The notes under the pieces were generated by a model. The model saw only the letters and a program-made list of their open reading frames with translations, was not told the DNA's origin and did not search any database. DNA of 64,000 bases from Latrodectus hesperus. Lineage: Eukaryota; Arthropoda; Arachnida; Araneae; Theridiidae. Shown here one piece after another: positions 48,590 through 60,769 of this stretch; within the stretch, counting starts at the first letter, position 1, and every line of letters starts with the position of its first letter. The DNA lies in contig CM075850.1 in assembly GCA_037975125.1 (NCBI GenBank), positions 123,965,826-124,029,825 on the forward strand. The letters run 5' to 3'. The translations under genes were made by a program, and so were the position numbers.

Positions 48590-48830
48590 TCCAGTTGTAC
48601 GAAAGCATTCTTAGAAGTACAAGACCCTTGGTTCGATCCTACTGTTAGCAACGGAGAGAGATGTTGAGCTTTTGCCTTCTGCATGCATATTTTTCGAGAT
48701 TTTGAGTTTTCCAAGTTTTCTCCCTTGTGATGCTTGAATATGGCCTACTAACAATGAAGAGTCTTCCGGTTAAAATGCCTTACGCCGGTAGGCAATCCAA
48801 AATGCGCTGTCAAATATGTTATTTTAATGT
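48590..48830 (+). repeat. Possible SINE-E, single tRNA-like repeat
   Basis: A tRNA-like head with B-box GGTTCGATCC at about 48631 leads into a GC-richer body ending 'TTACGCCGGTAGGCAATCC'. I see no second copy in this window, so the family status is tentative. Confidence 0.4.
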
Positions 48831-49219
48831 AATCCCACACACACCGAAATATGAATCTCAAATTAGGATTGAAATGTTACACGAAGGAATTTCAAAGGAT
48901 TAAAATTCAGATTTATAATGATATCGCATCGATATAATTTTACAACTTAAAATTACTTGGTGTCTGCTTACATTGATAAAAATTTTGACAACTGAGATGA
49001 AAATTATACTTTAATTTTAATACTGAAATTTTTCTCTTAAGCATACATTCTACTCAATCTTTTTTGAAAAAAAATATATTATTATATTCTTTTATGATTA
49101 ATCAGTTGTTTGTTGATCAAACTGCTGAAACATAAATAATTAGATTGAAGTGTTATACAGTCTGTCAACTGAAAGTTATTAAAAAACATTTAAGCATTTT
49201 ATCTCATATTTTCCACAGA

Positions 49220-50060
49220 AAGGCCATTTATAGGTTATAAGCTATATTTTCCTATCAATAAGGACGAAAATCGAGAAAAATCCTAAACTCACATGTTCAT
49301 TTATAGGTAATAGGGATAATAAGCTCTATTTTCGTATCAAAAAATAAAAATCGAGAAAAATAACAAGCCCATATGTTCATTTATAGGTAATGAGCTCTAT
49401 TTTCGTATCAAAAAATGAAAATCGAGAAAAATCATAAGCCCACATTCATTTATAGGTAAAATAGATAATAAACTCTATTTTCGTTTCAAAAAATAAAAAT
49501 CGAGAAAAATAACAAGAAATAACAAGCCCATATGTTCATTCATAGATAATGAGCTCTATTTTCGTATCGAAAAATAAAAATCGAGAAAAATAACAAGCCC
49601 ATATGATCATTCATAGGTAATGGGCTCTATTTTCGTATCAAAAAATAAAAATCGAGAAAAATAACAACAAGCCCATATGTTCATTCATGAGGTAATAAGC
49701 TCTATTTTCGTATCAAAAAATAAAAATCGAGAAAAATAACAACAAGCCCATATGTTCATTCATGAGTAATAAGCTCTATTTTCGTATCAAAAAATAAAAA
49801 TCGAGAAAAATAACAACAAGCCCATATGTTCATTCATGAGTAATAAGCTCTATTTTCGTATCAAAAAATAAAAATCGAGAAAAATAACAACAAGCCCATA
49901 TGTTCATTCATGAGTAATAAGCTCTATTTTCGTATCAAAAAATAAAAATCGAGAAAAATAACAACAAGCCCATATGTTCATTCATGAGTAATAAGCTCTA
50001 TTTTCGTATCAAAAAATAAAAATCGAGAAAAATCCCAAGCTCACACTTCATCACATGTTA
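49220..50060. repeat. Minisatellite, 74-bp unit, about 11 copies
   Basis: The unit includes 'AAAAATCGAGAAAAATAACA', 'CAAGCCCATATGTTCATTCA' and 'TAAGCTCTATTTTCGTATC'. The CTCTATTTT landmark falls at 49700, 49774, 49848, 49922 and 49996, exactly 74 bp apart, with nearly identical copies. The left half has shorter or longer, diverged units. Two degenerate half-units follow at 50.12-50.18 kb. Confidence 0.95.
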
Positions 50061-50449
50061 ATGCATCAAATCGAAAAATGCTAAGGCCATCTCTCTTGAG
50101 ATTTAAAAGAAGCCACCATAGGTAATGAGCTGTATTTTCATATCAATTGGACGCATTGTAAGCTGTATTTTCGTATTAATAATACAAATAATAAAACTAA
50201 TTGTTTATCAGTTTTCGAAAAATTTTTGACGATCTCGTAAAAAGTTCAAATAAAGTTTTGATTACTGTAATTACCTTTAGAAAGAAAACATAAATACAGC
50301 CATTATTTGTAAAATTATGCTCGTAATTAATGGGGAGACAAACTTAATTTTTTTCTAAATTGATATATTTTAGGATTATTCTTTCTTGAACGGATGTTAC
50401 AGATATTTAAAAAAATAAGATTTTTCTTCCTTTTATTTAAATTTTAAAT

Positions 50450-51390
50450 GAAAGAAAGGATTGTAACTAATCCAGTTTTTGAGAAAAATATGATGAGTTC
50501 TCTGCTTTGTCGGAAAAAGGCCTTTGGGTCAGGTTTTGTTGAGATCATGTGAAAGGAAGACTTTTTTGTGAAATCCCTACCAATACCAGTCTCCAATAGA
50601 TACAATAAAGTAATCAAATAAATCGTTCTTTTCTTCCAAGCTGTTATTTATGAAATAAGTTGTCACTCATCCCCTTTGTAAAATAAAGCATACACAAAGT
50701 TCAGACACATTCGCATAAGAATACTGGTTTATGGCTAAGGGTCTAAGGAAATACTGGTCTATGTAGCTTCACTGGAACGATGAACAATGAAGGCTGAAGT
50801 TCAGTAGAAGATAAAACAATATAGAAAACAACATCATAGATATTCTTTTTTTGAAACTGAGAAATTAAGTAGCATTGCCCAAGAACGTAAGAAATAGCAA
50901 TAGAAATTATTGATACTCCCAACATGTTCAACAAACAAAATAAAGTTTGGGAGTAAATTCAATCTTACTCAGTCCGTACTACAAAAACGCATTAACTTTC
51001 TGTGGTAGAAATGGACTTCCTCTAAGTAGACCTTATGGTTACGGTCAAAATAGCAGGACAGATGAAAGCAATGAACAGATTCATCATGATGTGAATTTCC
51101 ATCAAATGCTCGCTCACAGTCCAAATTTATGCCCAAGACAGAATGGAAGCAAAGCATTTAAAATCAAACACTGATCACATATGAAGTCTAAAATGCAAAA
51201 CGAAATTATATATACATGCTTTCATCGAAACAATTATAAAAAGTGTCAATAAACAAAAATTTAAGTAAATATTTATTATAGCAAAATAAACGTCAATAAT
51301 TCTCCGATAAAGTAACTCACTTTATATATCAGATTTTTTGAAAGGTGAGGGAGCAATATGTATCTATATTAAGTGAAAATTTTTATCTTC
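50450..51390 (-). other. Unrecognised region with hydrophobic minus-strand fragments
   Basis: The complement near 51110-51020 gives HLMEIHIMMNLFIAFICPAI and that of 50960-50743 gives LFCLLNMLGVSIISIAISYV followed by YDVVFYIVLSST. Both look like membrane spans, in the same strand and order, but are separated by stops. A decayed multi-pass receptor is conceivable; chance hydrophobicity in AT-rich DNA is as likely. Confidence 0.2.
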
Positions 51391-51394
51391 TTCT

Positions 51395-51890
51395 TTTCTT
51401 AGAGTTGGGTTTGTATTATATTGGGCACCTCTGCTTTTATCAGCATTTTGTACTATTAACTCCAAACCCAATGTTTCCTAGTTCCAGTTGCTCGGGTCAC
51501 CCACTTTATTATTAAAGTCCGATAACCCTTTAATGGAGTCTAGGTGTAACTCTCTAGCATGGATGATGCCTAAATAAGTTAATCTAGGGAGGGCAAGAGC
51601 CTCGCATTCGTAAATGATATGCTTGGCCGTTTCCTCTTGCGTATGACATTTCCTGCAGATAGGGTCTTGCTGAAACAGTCCCATTTTATGGAGGTGCTTT
51701 CTGAAATAGTAGTGCCCAGTTATGAAGCCTACGATTAAACGTATCTTCTGCCTAGAGCATCTTAGAATTTCAGAGGCAATCCTCGCTGATGATCCACAGA
51801 TCATACTTTTATCGTGGGTTTGACCAGGAGTGTTGAGCCAAGCTTCATACATCTTCTGTTTTTCCCATCTATAAAATTTTTTTATACAGT
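51395..51890 (-). pseudogene. LINE (jockey-like) ORF2 C-terminus and 3' UTR, 5'-truncated
   Basis: The complement of 51888-51478 reads FYRWEKQKMYEAWLNTPGQT (end of RNase H), RIASEILRCSRQKIRLIVGF, ITGHYYFRKHLHKMGLFQQD, PICRKC, QEETAKHIIYECEALALPRL and DPSNWN, then TAG. The C-x2-C-H ... H-x4-C arrangement is the zinc-binding tail of jockey-type LINEs. An approximately 80-bp 3' UTR ends in an AAGAAGAAG tail. This copy lacks the deletion seen in the two copies at 36-38.6 kb and so shows what the parent's 3' part looks like. Confidence 0.88.
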
Positions 51891-52017
51891 TCGTGTAGAA
51901 GTTTCAACATGATAAAAAGACATTTTGATCGCAATTAAAAAAAAAATTACAATCATTAAAATTGACTTTAAAATATTAGGCTAAGAAAATAATGATGTGA
52001 TTGACATGTCTAAAGTA

Positions 52018-52338
52018 CTTAACATAGATAGATTGCAGCGCAGTTGAGCCCCGGTCTGTTGTTGTTGTCGTGTACCAGCTAGGCTGACAATGTGGGGTGC
52101 GCTGCTCCACTTTTCCGACTGAGCAATTTTAGGTGTGGAGTCCGACTTCCTCAGTACATACATGCCATATGTACCCGTTTATAGGGTAGGCAACCATTCA
52201 TACCTCATTCGTACAAGGAAAGGACAAAGACAGAATAGATAGAGAGATAAAGTACATCCATGCCCGAACCGGGATTCGAACACAGGACCTCCTTATTCGC
52301 AGTCAGGCACGCTGACCACTAGACAAGTTGGGCTGCAA
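52018..52338 (-). repeat. SINE-B, tail type 1
   Basis: In reverse: head CTAGTGGTCAGCGTGCCTGA, B-box GTGTTCGAATCCC, 'TCTTTGTCCTTTCCTTGTAC', 'TATAAACGGGTACATATGGC', tail 'AAGTCGGACTCCACACC' and 'AAAAGTGGAGCAGCGC', ending in a short GTT/AAC repeat. Confidence 0.85.
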
Positions 52339-52344
52339 GCCCTG

Positions 52345-52650
52345 GTCTGTACTTTAAGGTTATAACAAGATTTGGAATACTCTCCTATCATCAACACCTT
52401 CGTAATTTTAAACCACAGTCAAGTGACGAGGTCACACCTAAGCTGACTCTACCCTTCTCCCCATATCCAATCCATACCAGTGGAAAGACTTTGGATATCA
52501 ACAAAGAATGTGGATATATATTTCTAGCCCACGGATCTCCAGCAACCTAGTGAGGGGGAACAAGGTCACCCTCCCAACCGCTGCCTGCGGGAAAGGAGGC
52601 TTCCAATTAATGATTTTAATGGGAAGCGCCGTGAAGCTACTGAGCCACTG
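52345..52650. repeat. SINE-F, most complete copy
   Basis: It runs from TCTGTACTTTAAGG through 'GTCAAGTGACGAGGTCACAC', 'CCAGTGGAAAGACTTTGG', 'GGATCTCCAGCAACCTAGTG' and 'GGGAAGCGCCGTGAAGC' to GTTGTTGTTGTT. The last part, reversed, begins GTGGCTCAGTAGC, loosely like an A-box, so the element may read leftward. Confidence 0.65.
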
Positions 52651-52662
52651 TTGTTGTTGTTT

Positions 52663-52930
52663 CTAATCTCCCATTTGCTCTAACAGATCAACGAAACCGT
52701 TGACATTAATGAAGTCTGATACAAGAAGTGGACAATTGTGGATGTCCTGCCAGTCCAGACCAAGATGTGATGACTTTTAATTGCGACATTTGAGCCAAAT
52801 ACAAAACCTCTCGCTACTTTCAGAAAATGTGAGACCTTTCAAATGTCCACTGGAGAATCGGGACAGAATTGCGTTGATCTGCCTATCCCAAAGGAGATAT
52901 AGGGAATTTCCTGTTTTTTTTTTTATCTTT
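52663..52930 (-). pseudogene. Second LINE type, ORF2 C-terminal fragment
   Basis: The complement reads WDRQINAILSRFSSGHLKGL, TFSESSERFCIWLKCRN, one stop, then LGLDWQDIHNCPLLVSDFIN and VNGFVDLLEQMGD before TAG 52665-52663. 'L-R-R-GHL--LTF' followed by a degenerate Cys motif and 'PLLV-DFL-V-GF-DL' is the terminal region of a non-LTR element distinct from the one at 51.4 kb. It is short and 5'-truncated. Confidence 0.7.
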
Positions 52931-53089
52931 ATACCAACTGCGCGAAGTAGAGGAATTAGTCATTTTTCTACTAAGCCACTGGAGCTCTGTAATTAATAAC
53001 ATCAAGCCAAAATAAGATAATTTTTTGTCCTTTAGCACAATACATATATTAGACTGCTTTAAATATGACTATTTAAAACTCATGCCGAG

Positions 53090-53330
53090 TTAAAAATCTC
53101 TTTCTCTGTATTTCCTTGTCTTTGTGAATCTCTGTCTTTTTATTTCCTTGTCCTTTCTTTTGATGATGAATGAATGTGTCCTCCCTATGAACGGGTTTGT
53201 GATGGAGAGATGTGAGTGTAATGCTATTCGCTTCCGTGACTTGGTTGACAGTTGCCTACCGGGTAAGAATAAATGAGTAGTTGTTCCTTGCCCTACTGCG
53301 TCTAAGGGTCAGTCACTCAGAATAAAAAGG
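53090..53330 (+). repeat. SINE-C, headless copy
   Basis: 'CCCTATGAACGGGTTTGTG', 'CGCTTCCGTGACTTGG', 'GTTGCCTACCGGGTAAG' and 'AAATGAGTAGTTGTTCC' follow the SINE-C body. The tRNA-like head is missing. Confidence 0.7.
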
Positions 53331-53599
53331 ATTGCTTAAATTACGAGTGAGTTTTTGGAAGAATCTCAGAAAACTCTCCGCAACACATTCTATTATAGAT
53401 GTACTTAAAGAAAATAAATAATACCTTGTCCATAAAAAAATCTCGATTTTAACAATGGATAGAAGCAAATATAGGACTTTCTTTTGCAAAGACCATGACC
53501 CTAATTGGAACAATACTGTTAGTATTGTTTCAGTTAGTACAATAGGAACTGGAATAATGAGACAAAAGGAAATATTAAAATTAATTTGATTACTTAAGA

Positions 53600-53780
53600 A
53601 ATAAAAGGAAGCCAAGACAAATGGTTAGCGCTCTTGTCTTTTGTTCAACGTTTCGTAGGTTTGTATCCCACCTGGAGCTTGACTTTCGTAGACATTCAGC
53701 AGTCATTTTAAATTGTAGATTCTGGTCTAATCATGCCTCATCTGTAAAAAGCCACCGTTAAGTGGCAAATAAAACAAATC
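53600..53780 (+). repeat. SINE-A, forward orientation
   Basis: The head 'AAATGGTTAGCGCTCTTGTC', a diverged B-box region (GGTTTGTATCCCACC), 'TCTGGTCTAATCATGCC' and the tail 'CGTTAAGTGGCAAATAAAAC' give the element in forward order, the only near-complete forward copy. Confidence 0.75.
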
Positions 53781-54180
53781 AGGAAATAATAAAAAATAAA
53801 ACTGGTTAGGGAAGGATCTTGTCCTGACCACACAAATCTTAAATATTTGCGTTTGCTTTATCCTGAGAGTGTTAAAGTATATGGCTTATGATAAAAATCC
53901 AACTTTGCAAAGTCACTTTTCTTAAAGAAAAGGATTTAATCATTTCATATAATTATTTCAGTTAAATATAAATCTTATTTTGAAAATATTTACCATTGTG
54001 GCAATCATGACCAATCATGGCAACAGTTTTCCGAATAAACTTCTTAGTTTAGCAAAACTACATTAAATTCGAAATCAGTAGAATTTTAAGTTTGTGTCGA
54101 TTGTATGTAGGGTAGTTTTTAAATTTCGCCGTGAGGAAATGTGTTTAATGAAATGTATATCAAGTTTAATTAGCTTGCGC

Positions 54181-54400
54181 CTTATCTGATCATTTGATCC
54201 AGGTTTCTGTTATCAAGAGTGAGATAGATAAAACACGGCTCCGCCTACAAAGCTTCTCTTATCTCAATGCGCTTAGCTAATTGGACAAACTGCTTTGAAT
54301 GAATAAATGTCAAGATTAAGGGAAGAATATATGACGTCACACATGAAGCTATCTCTTTCCGCGAAGTCTTGGAGTACGACGTTTAATAATTACTGCACAT
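54181..54400. promoter_or_regulatory. Candidate regulatory cluster: GATA sites and a CRE
   Basis: CTTATCTGAT, GAGATAGATAAA and CTCTTATCTC give several GATA motifs within 90 bp. A CTCCGCCTAC GC-box-like word and a palindromic CRE TGACGTCA (54332-54339) also occur. The patch is less AT-rich than its flanks and matches no repeat seen here. No gene start is visible beside it. Confidence 0.3.
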
Positions 54401-54637
54401 TCCTTATTTTCTTTGAAACTGATCAATAAAGTGTTTTACTGAAGATTTAAATATTTTAAAATAAATCGAACCAATGTCATATTTTTATAGGAAGACAAGT
54501 ATTAGACATCGAATGAAAGTATTAGCATTGAATAAAGAACTTAAATGACTTAGAATTCCATGACATTATTTTTGAAAAAGACAACACTCTTTCCTTCTTT
54601 ATACTTTTCCTTTTTGTACTGCTTACTTCTTCTTTGT

Positions 54638-54928
54638 GCCGACCGATGGCTGAGAGGTGAGCGTTCCTGACTTCTGAGCTGTGGGTCTCGGGTTCGAATC
54701 CCAATTCAGGCATGGATGTTTCTTTCTCTCTGTGTTTCTCTGTCCTTTCTTCTGAGATGATGCATGAATGCGACCCACCCTATAAACGGGTTTGTGGTGG
54801 TATGACGTGGGTAATGCTACTCGCCTCTGTGACTTGGTTCACAGGTACCCGCTGGGTATCGACAAACGAGTAGTAGTTTCCGAACTTGTTGAGGGTTAAT
54901 CTCCCAAGTGCCCACCATTATTAAAAAC
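54638..54928 (+). repeat. SINE-C, full-length with perfect target duplication
   Basis: Head GCCGACCGATGGCTGAGAGG, B-box GGGTTCGAATCCC, then CT-rich text, 'CACCCTATAAACGGGTTTG' and 'GTACCCGCTGGGTATCG'. TACTTCTTCTTTGT flanks it at 54624-54637 and 54929-54942, a 14-bp duplication. Confidence 0.92.
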
Positions 54929-55334
54929 TACTTCTTCTTTGTTGTATAATTTTATACTTTAGAATTATTTTATTCAGTTGTCTTTGTGATAAATAATTTC
55001 AATTGTATGTTTATCAAGTTGGTGCAGATGCCTCGTTTATTCATATATTTTCACTTGTAAATTATTAAATACGCTTAAAGTATTGTTCACATTTTCAGAT
55101 TTCTATGGATTATTCATTTTTGAGCTATATCTTTTTAATCGTATAATAAATCATTTTTATAATCATCTTATTTGTTTTGTTGTAGATCAAAAATAATTTT
55201 TTGTAAGTAATTTCTAACAAATACTGTTTACAGTTGTAAAGTAATGCAGCTTTTCTTTATGATAGAAGATTATTAATGTTTTAAGGTAATAAAATTAAGT
55301 TTCTTATTTTGCTTAACAGTTGAGAAAAAAAGAT

Positions 55335-55560
55335 CATTGGCGTAGTAGCAGCGTGCTTTAAAAGCACATATCTGAAATTCTACCTCCGGATCTGTGCTTT
55401 GAAAGCTTTTTATCCCTTCAGTAGATCTGAAAAACTGAGTACCAAGCATGCTTGGGAACTAAACATTAGGGAGACGTTTGAGTGGAAAATATTCTTCTCA
55501 TTGCAAAGGCTATTGGCATTCTGGGCTATTGCCCCATATGCAGGCTGTTGTATGTATGTA
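55335..55560 (+). repeat. SINE-D copy
   Basis: A head-like 'GGCGTAGTAGCAGCGTGC' with decayed B-box leads to 'ATCCCTTCAGTAGATCTG', 'CTGAGTACCAAGCATGCTTG' and 'GGGAACTAAACATTAGGG', the SINE-D order. Confidence 0.65.
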
Positions 55561-55714
55561 GGCTGCTCATATATGTAGGTTGAGTTCAAAAGGAAATTGC
55601 TGAAACGCACTCAATTTTTCATTTAACCATCTACCATCAAACATTGTAAAAAGAGAAATTTTAGATTTCCTTCTCTTCTTGTATTTGTGTCTTTAATTTC
55701 GTCATATTCAGTGT

Positions 55715-55860
55715 GGATCTGAAAACTGAGTACCAAGCATGCTTGAAAGCTAACTGAGTACTAAGCATGCTTGAAAGCTAACTGAGTACCAAGCATGCTT
55801 GGAACATGTGGGCTGTCGTGCTACTGTACTGAGTTCAGAAGGAAATTGTTGGAACATACT
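55715..55860 (+). repeat. SINE-D fragment with a 28-bp internal triplication
   Basis: AACTGAGTACCAAGCATGCT plus eight bases occurs three times in tandem (55727-55805), inside an otherwise SINE-D-like fragment that ends in 'GGGCTGTCGTG'. Confidence 0.75.
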
Positions 55861-56944
55861 CAATTTTTAATTCTATCATTGTTTTACCCACCTACCATCA
55901 TTTATTATAAAAGAAAAGAGAAATTTTAGATTTCTTTCTTAAACATATGTATCGTTTTATTTAAAAGCTAGCAATGACGTTTAAGGAAATCATTTTAATT
56001 TAAAAATAAGGATCAAATAAAGTCACCAGATAGAAAATGCGATGATTCTTAGACTGTTTAAATTATATATTTGTCTCAAATATTTCTTTTCCATGATTCC
56101 TTAAATAGATCAATGGAATTTTTTCAATCTTTTTCAGTTTTTAGACGTTTTGTTGAATGCCTCAAGCAATGTTGGTTAAATTTCTTTGTAAAGTGAGAAA
56201 TTCTTTTGCTTTCTTACTTTAAAAAGGAACTTAACAGAAATGTAAAGTAAAAAAAAAACAAAAGAATCTATTTTTTAATGAATTATTGTCACGGATTATA
56301 AACCAAGTGACTAACTCCATAATAAATAAAAATATCATTTGCTTTCATTTGATATTATGAAAAACCAAAAAACATTTATTCATAGAGTAAATGATCATGT
56401 CAGGCAAAAGTAATGTTCTTTTGTTTATCTGGAATTTGACTTATCTTATCTGCGGGAAAAATTAGTCTTTAAACTTTGCGAATTTAAATTAATTAAAATT
56501 CATATTTTTTTTATCTTATTACTTCATAGGAAAAAAACACATTAAATTATATATTTAATGTAGTATTTAATTTTTTTTTTACCTTAGTAGATTTGAAGCC
56601 TTAACCAGATGCATTGAAAATGAATAGATTTAACACAAAACAAAATTCAGCAAACTATGGTATTGACCAGTTCGGAAAATAATTCCGTTTTTTCTCGACA
56701 GAGGATTTAATTGTATTTTTTTGCAATAAACTTCACACTTCAATCGTGTAATCATTATATGTTTTGAGAGTTGAAATATCAAAGCTTGTGTGTGAAAAAG
56801 TCTATTTGATTCCACGCAATAGTTTTTAGTCGGTGCTCTTTTGAATACGGAGAGCAATAAGCAGTATTTTCGTCTCAATTTAGCTTTTTTAATATAAAAA
56901 TAGTAAAAGTGCTGTTCAAGTCCGAAAGAAATTAAACTATTAGT
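55861..56944. other. AT-rich spacer
   Basis: No gene or repeat recognised. A 118-codon minus-strand frame (56986-56630) shows no motif and overlaps the mariner relic's edge. Confidence 0.5.
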
Positions 56945-57490
56945 ATGGATAAGATGCATTGACAATAGACCAGAACTGATTTGCAAAATTTCTATCTAGA
57001 AATGCTGATGTGGAAGATGCACCATGTTCTGGAAGGTCTGTTGAAGGCGATAAAGACATGATGAAGAGAATTTGTTGCTGCAAGCCGGCGAACAACAACA
57101 CGTGAGACAGATGAGAGATTAAATTCATCAAATTCAACTGTTTATGCCCTCTTGAAAGGGTTAGGTTTAAATTTGAAGCTCGATATATGAGTTTTCCATG
57201 TTCTTATTTAAAGAAATTTGTGTCGTTGATTCGCTTCTCGAACTTCACAAAAATGATCCATTTTTGAAATGCACTATTACTGGCGATGAAAAAAGGAATA
57301 TATGTCATTATGGCAAATGCAAGAGATCATAGAGCAAAAAAGATGAATTGGATCAAAGTATTTTGAAAGTCAATATCCATCAATAAAAGGTGACGCTGTT
57401 TGTTTGTCAGATTTCAAAGGTGTAAAATACGGAATGATTTACTAAACGCAAATAACTTTAAAGCAAAAAAATTCTTATTGCAAAAAACGA
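56945..57490 (+). pseudogene. mariner transposase relic, N-terminal to mid region
   Basis: Across frames: FAKFLSRNADVEDAPCSGRS (helix-turn-helix end and SGRP linker), NSSNSTVYALLKGLGLNLKL, ITGDEKR-like text, then LSDFKGVKYGMIY (for WWDFKG). Many stops and frameshifts occur. The C-terminal catalytic part is missing, and a SINE-B inserted shortly after at 57528. The linker sequence differs from the 43.6-kb relic, so this is a separate lineage. Confidence 0.72.
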
Positions 57491-57527
57491 ATTAATTGGA
57501 GATTGCTTGCAAATATTGCAATTATTA

Positions 57528-57834
57528 GCCGACCAACTTATCAGCATGCTTGACTGAGGATAAGGAGGTCCTGGGTTCGAATCCCGGTTCGGGCATGGAT
57601 ATACTTTCTCTCTCTCTATCTATCCTGTCTTTGTCCTTTCCTTGTATGAATGAGGTGTGAATGGTTGCCTACCCTATAAACGGGTACCTATGGCATGTGT
57701 GTAGAGCAAAGCCGTACTTTCACATACATGGTGCTCTCATTAAAACGAAAGACGCTCCCAATCGACTTAATTCGCATAGCATAGCGACTTTGGCTTGTCC
57801 AAGTGTCATTAGTAAACAACAATAACAACAAAAA
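57528..57834 (+). repeat. SINE-B, tail type 2, with target duplication
   Basis: The same head and middle as the 52.0-kb copy ('CCTGGGTTCGAATCCCGG', 'TATAAACGGGTACCTATGGC') are followed by a different tail: 'GTAGAGCAAAGCCGTACTTT', 'GACGCTCCCAATCGACTTAA', then AACAACAATAACAACAA. CAATTATTA flanks it at 57519-57527 and 57835-57843. Confidence 0.88.
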
Positions 57835-57996
57835 CAATTATTAATTTAAAATTTCATTAATTAGTAGAACTTTTAAAAAATTAAATTTTTCTTGCCTATT
57901 TAAATTGACCATAAATTGGATGTTTTGTATTGTTTTTTTTCATTTTTCTTTTTTCTGTTCTACTGTCAACGTGTTAATGGGTTAAATTAATACAAA

Positions 57997-58182
57997 ATGG
58001 CATCTTATATAAACCATTGCTTTGGTCCCTATATAAGAAATCATTTTAGTTACGAAATAAAGTTTGACAATATTCTCATACATTCATTCGAGGGTGAATT
58101 TCGCCTTGTTTGCTACCGTTTGAAAGCAGGCAGCAAATATATCGACACATTGGATATACGACGATGTCTCAATACGCCGTAA
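57997..58182 (+). CDS. Short open frame of unknown status
   Basis: 61 codons opening in a fair start context (ACAAAATGG), with balanced composition for such AT-rich surroundings: MASYINHCFGPYIRNHF ... FRLVCYRLKAGS. I recognise no domain, it has no upstream promoter motif I can defend, and no neighbour suggests a role. It may be an exon end, as CCGTAATT at its stop could be a weak donor, or chance. Confidence 0.15.
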   Translation: MASYINHCFGPYIRNHFSYEIKFDNILIHSFEGEFRLVCYRLKAGSKYIDTLDIRRCLNTP

Positions 58183-58354
58183 TTAACTTATTGTAGCTTA
58201 GCTGAAACGTTACCTGACTTCATGGATATTTTTAATCAATGAGAATTGTAATAAAGTGATGTAGTCATCATCTGGACAGGAACGCGCGAAAGAAACAACC
58301 ACTTTATAGTTAAAAAGAGAGATAAAGTATATAAAAAAGAATATAACAGCAATA

Positions 58355-59276
58355 TTAGGTCTACCGGAAAGTTCTGTCCAGTTCCGGTTACAATCAGTTT
58401 CAACAAGTATTCAGCTCAACAAACGATTTCAGACTATATTCGGAAACTAGGATTTGTGTGGAAGTATTCGAGATGGGTGCCACACAAGTTAAGTGAAAAG
58501 TTTAAAAAAATTTTGTTTTGTATAATTTGAATGAATTATTCAAAACAAATTTTATTTTGAATTTGAATGATCGAATCATCATATGCACATCTCTGCTTGC
58601 ACGCAACAAAATCGAACCCTTCTTGGACCGGATCATAACTGGGGATGAAAAGTGGATAACCTATGAAAACATCATAAGAAAAAGGGCATATTGTGTACCC
58701 GGAAAATCTGCCCCCTCTACCTCGAAACCGAAGTTGATCCTGAACATGAGAATGTTGTGTATAGGATGGGACATTCGAGGACCAATACATTTTGAGCTGT
58801 TGAAACCAAACGAAAGACTAAATTCGGAGAGGTACTGTCAGCAATTGGATAAATTAAAAACAGCACTCCAAGAAAAGAGGCCGGCGGTGTTCAATAGGAA
58901 GGACATCATACTGCTTCATGACAATGCCAGGCCACATGCTGCTTTGGGGACTCGTCAGAAAGTCGCAGAGCTAGGCTGGGAAATTCTGTGGCATCCACCA
59001 TACTCTCCGGACCTAGCACCATCTGATTATCACTTGTTTCTGTCCTTACAAAATTTCTTGCAGGGCAAACAATTCAAGAACGAAGAAGATATCAGACAAG
59101 CACTGGTTCAATTTTTGGCCTCTAGAGATAAGACATTTTTTAAAAATGGGATATACAAATTGCCATCATAAATATAATGATGGCAATTATATTATTCAAT
59201 AAAGTTTATCTAAAGTATGAAAAAATGTATTCCTTTGTTTCATTCTAAAACGGACAGAACTTTCCGGTAGACCTAA
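58355..59276 (+). mobile_element. mariner element, deleted internally, perfect 25-bp inverted repeats
   Basis: TTAGGTCTACCGGAAAGTTC plus five more bases at 58355-58379 is the exact complement of 59252-59276. TA precedes the left end; the right flank is TG, probably a mutated TA. At 922 bp it is about 0.35-0.4 kb short of a complete mariner. The intact repeats suggest recent activity. Confidence 0.93.
58518..59171 (+). pseudogene. mariner transposase, catalytic half only
   Basis: The open frame from 58518 contains LLARNKIEPFLDRIITGDEK (first D), GWDIRGPIHFELLKPNERLN, CQQLDKLKTALQEKRPAVF, IILLHDNARPHAAL (second D) and HPPYSPDLAPSDYHLFLSL (third D), the DD34D set of mariners. Before it, in other frames, lie SDYIRKLGFVWKYSRWVPHK remnants, but the N-terminal DNA-binding half is deleted. 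The C-terminus stops early, at IYKLPS. All three catalytic residues remain, yet without the DNA-binding domain it cannot drive its own movement. Confidence 0.9.
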
Positions 59277-60116
<840 letters not shown>

Positions 60117-60119
60117 TTG

Positions 60120-60745
<626 letters not shown>

Positions 60746-60769
60746 ATATATATGTAAGAAAGAGAAAGA

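Noticed and set aside
49220..50060. CRISPR-like array
   Set aside because: The repeats are contiguous 74-bp units without unique spacers, in a eukaryotic context; it is a minisatellite.
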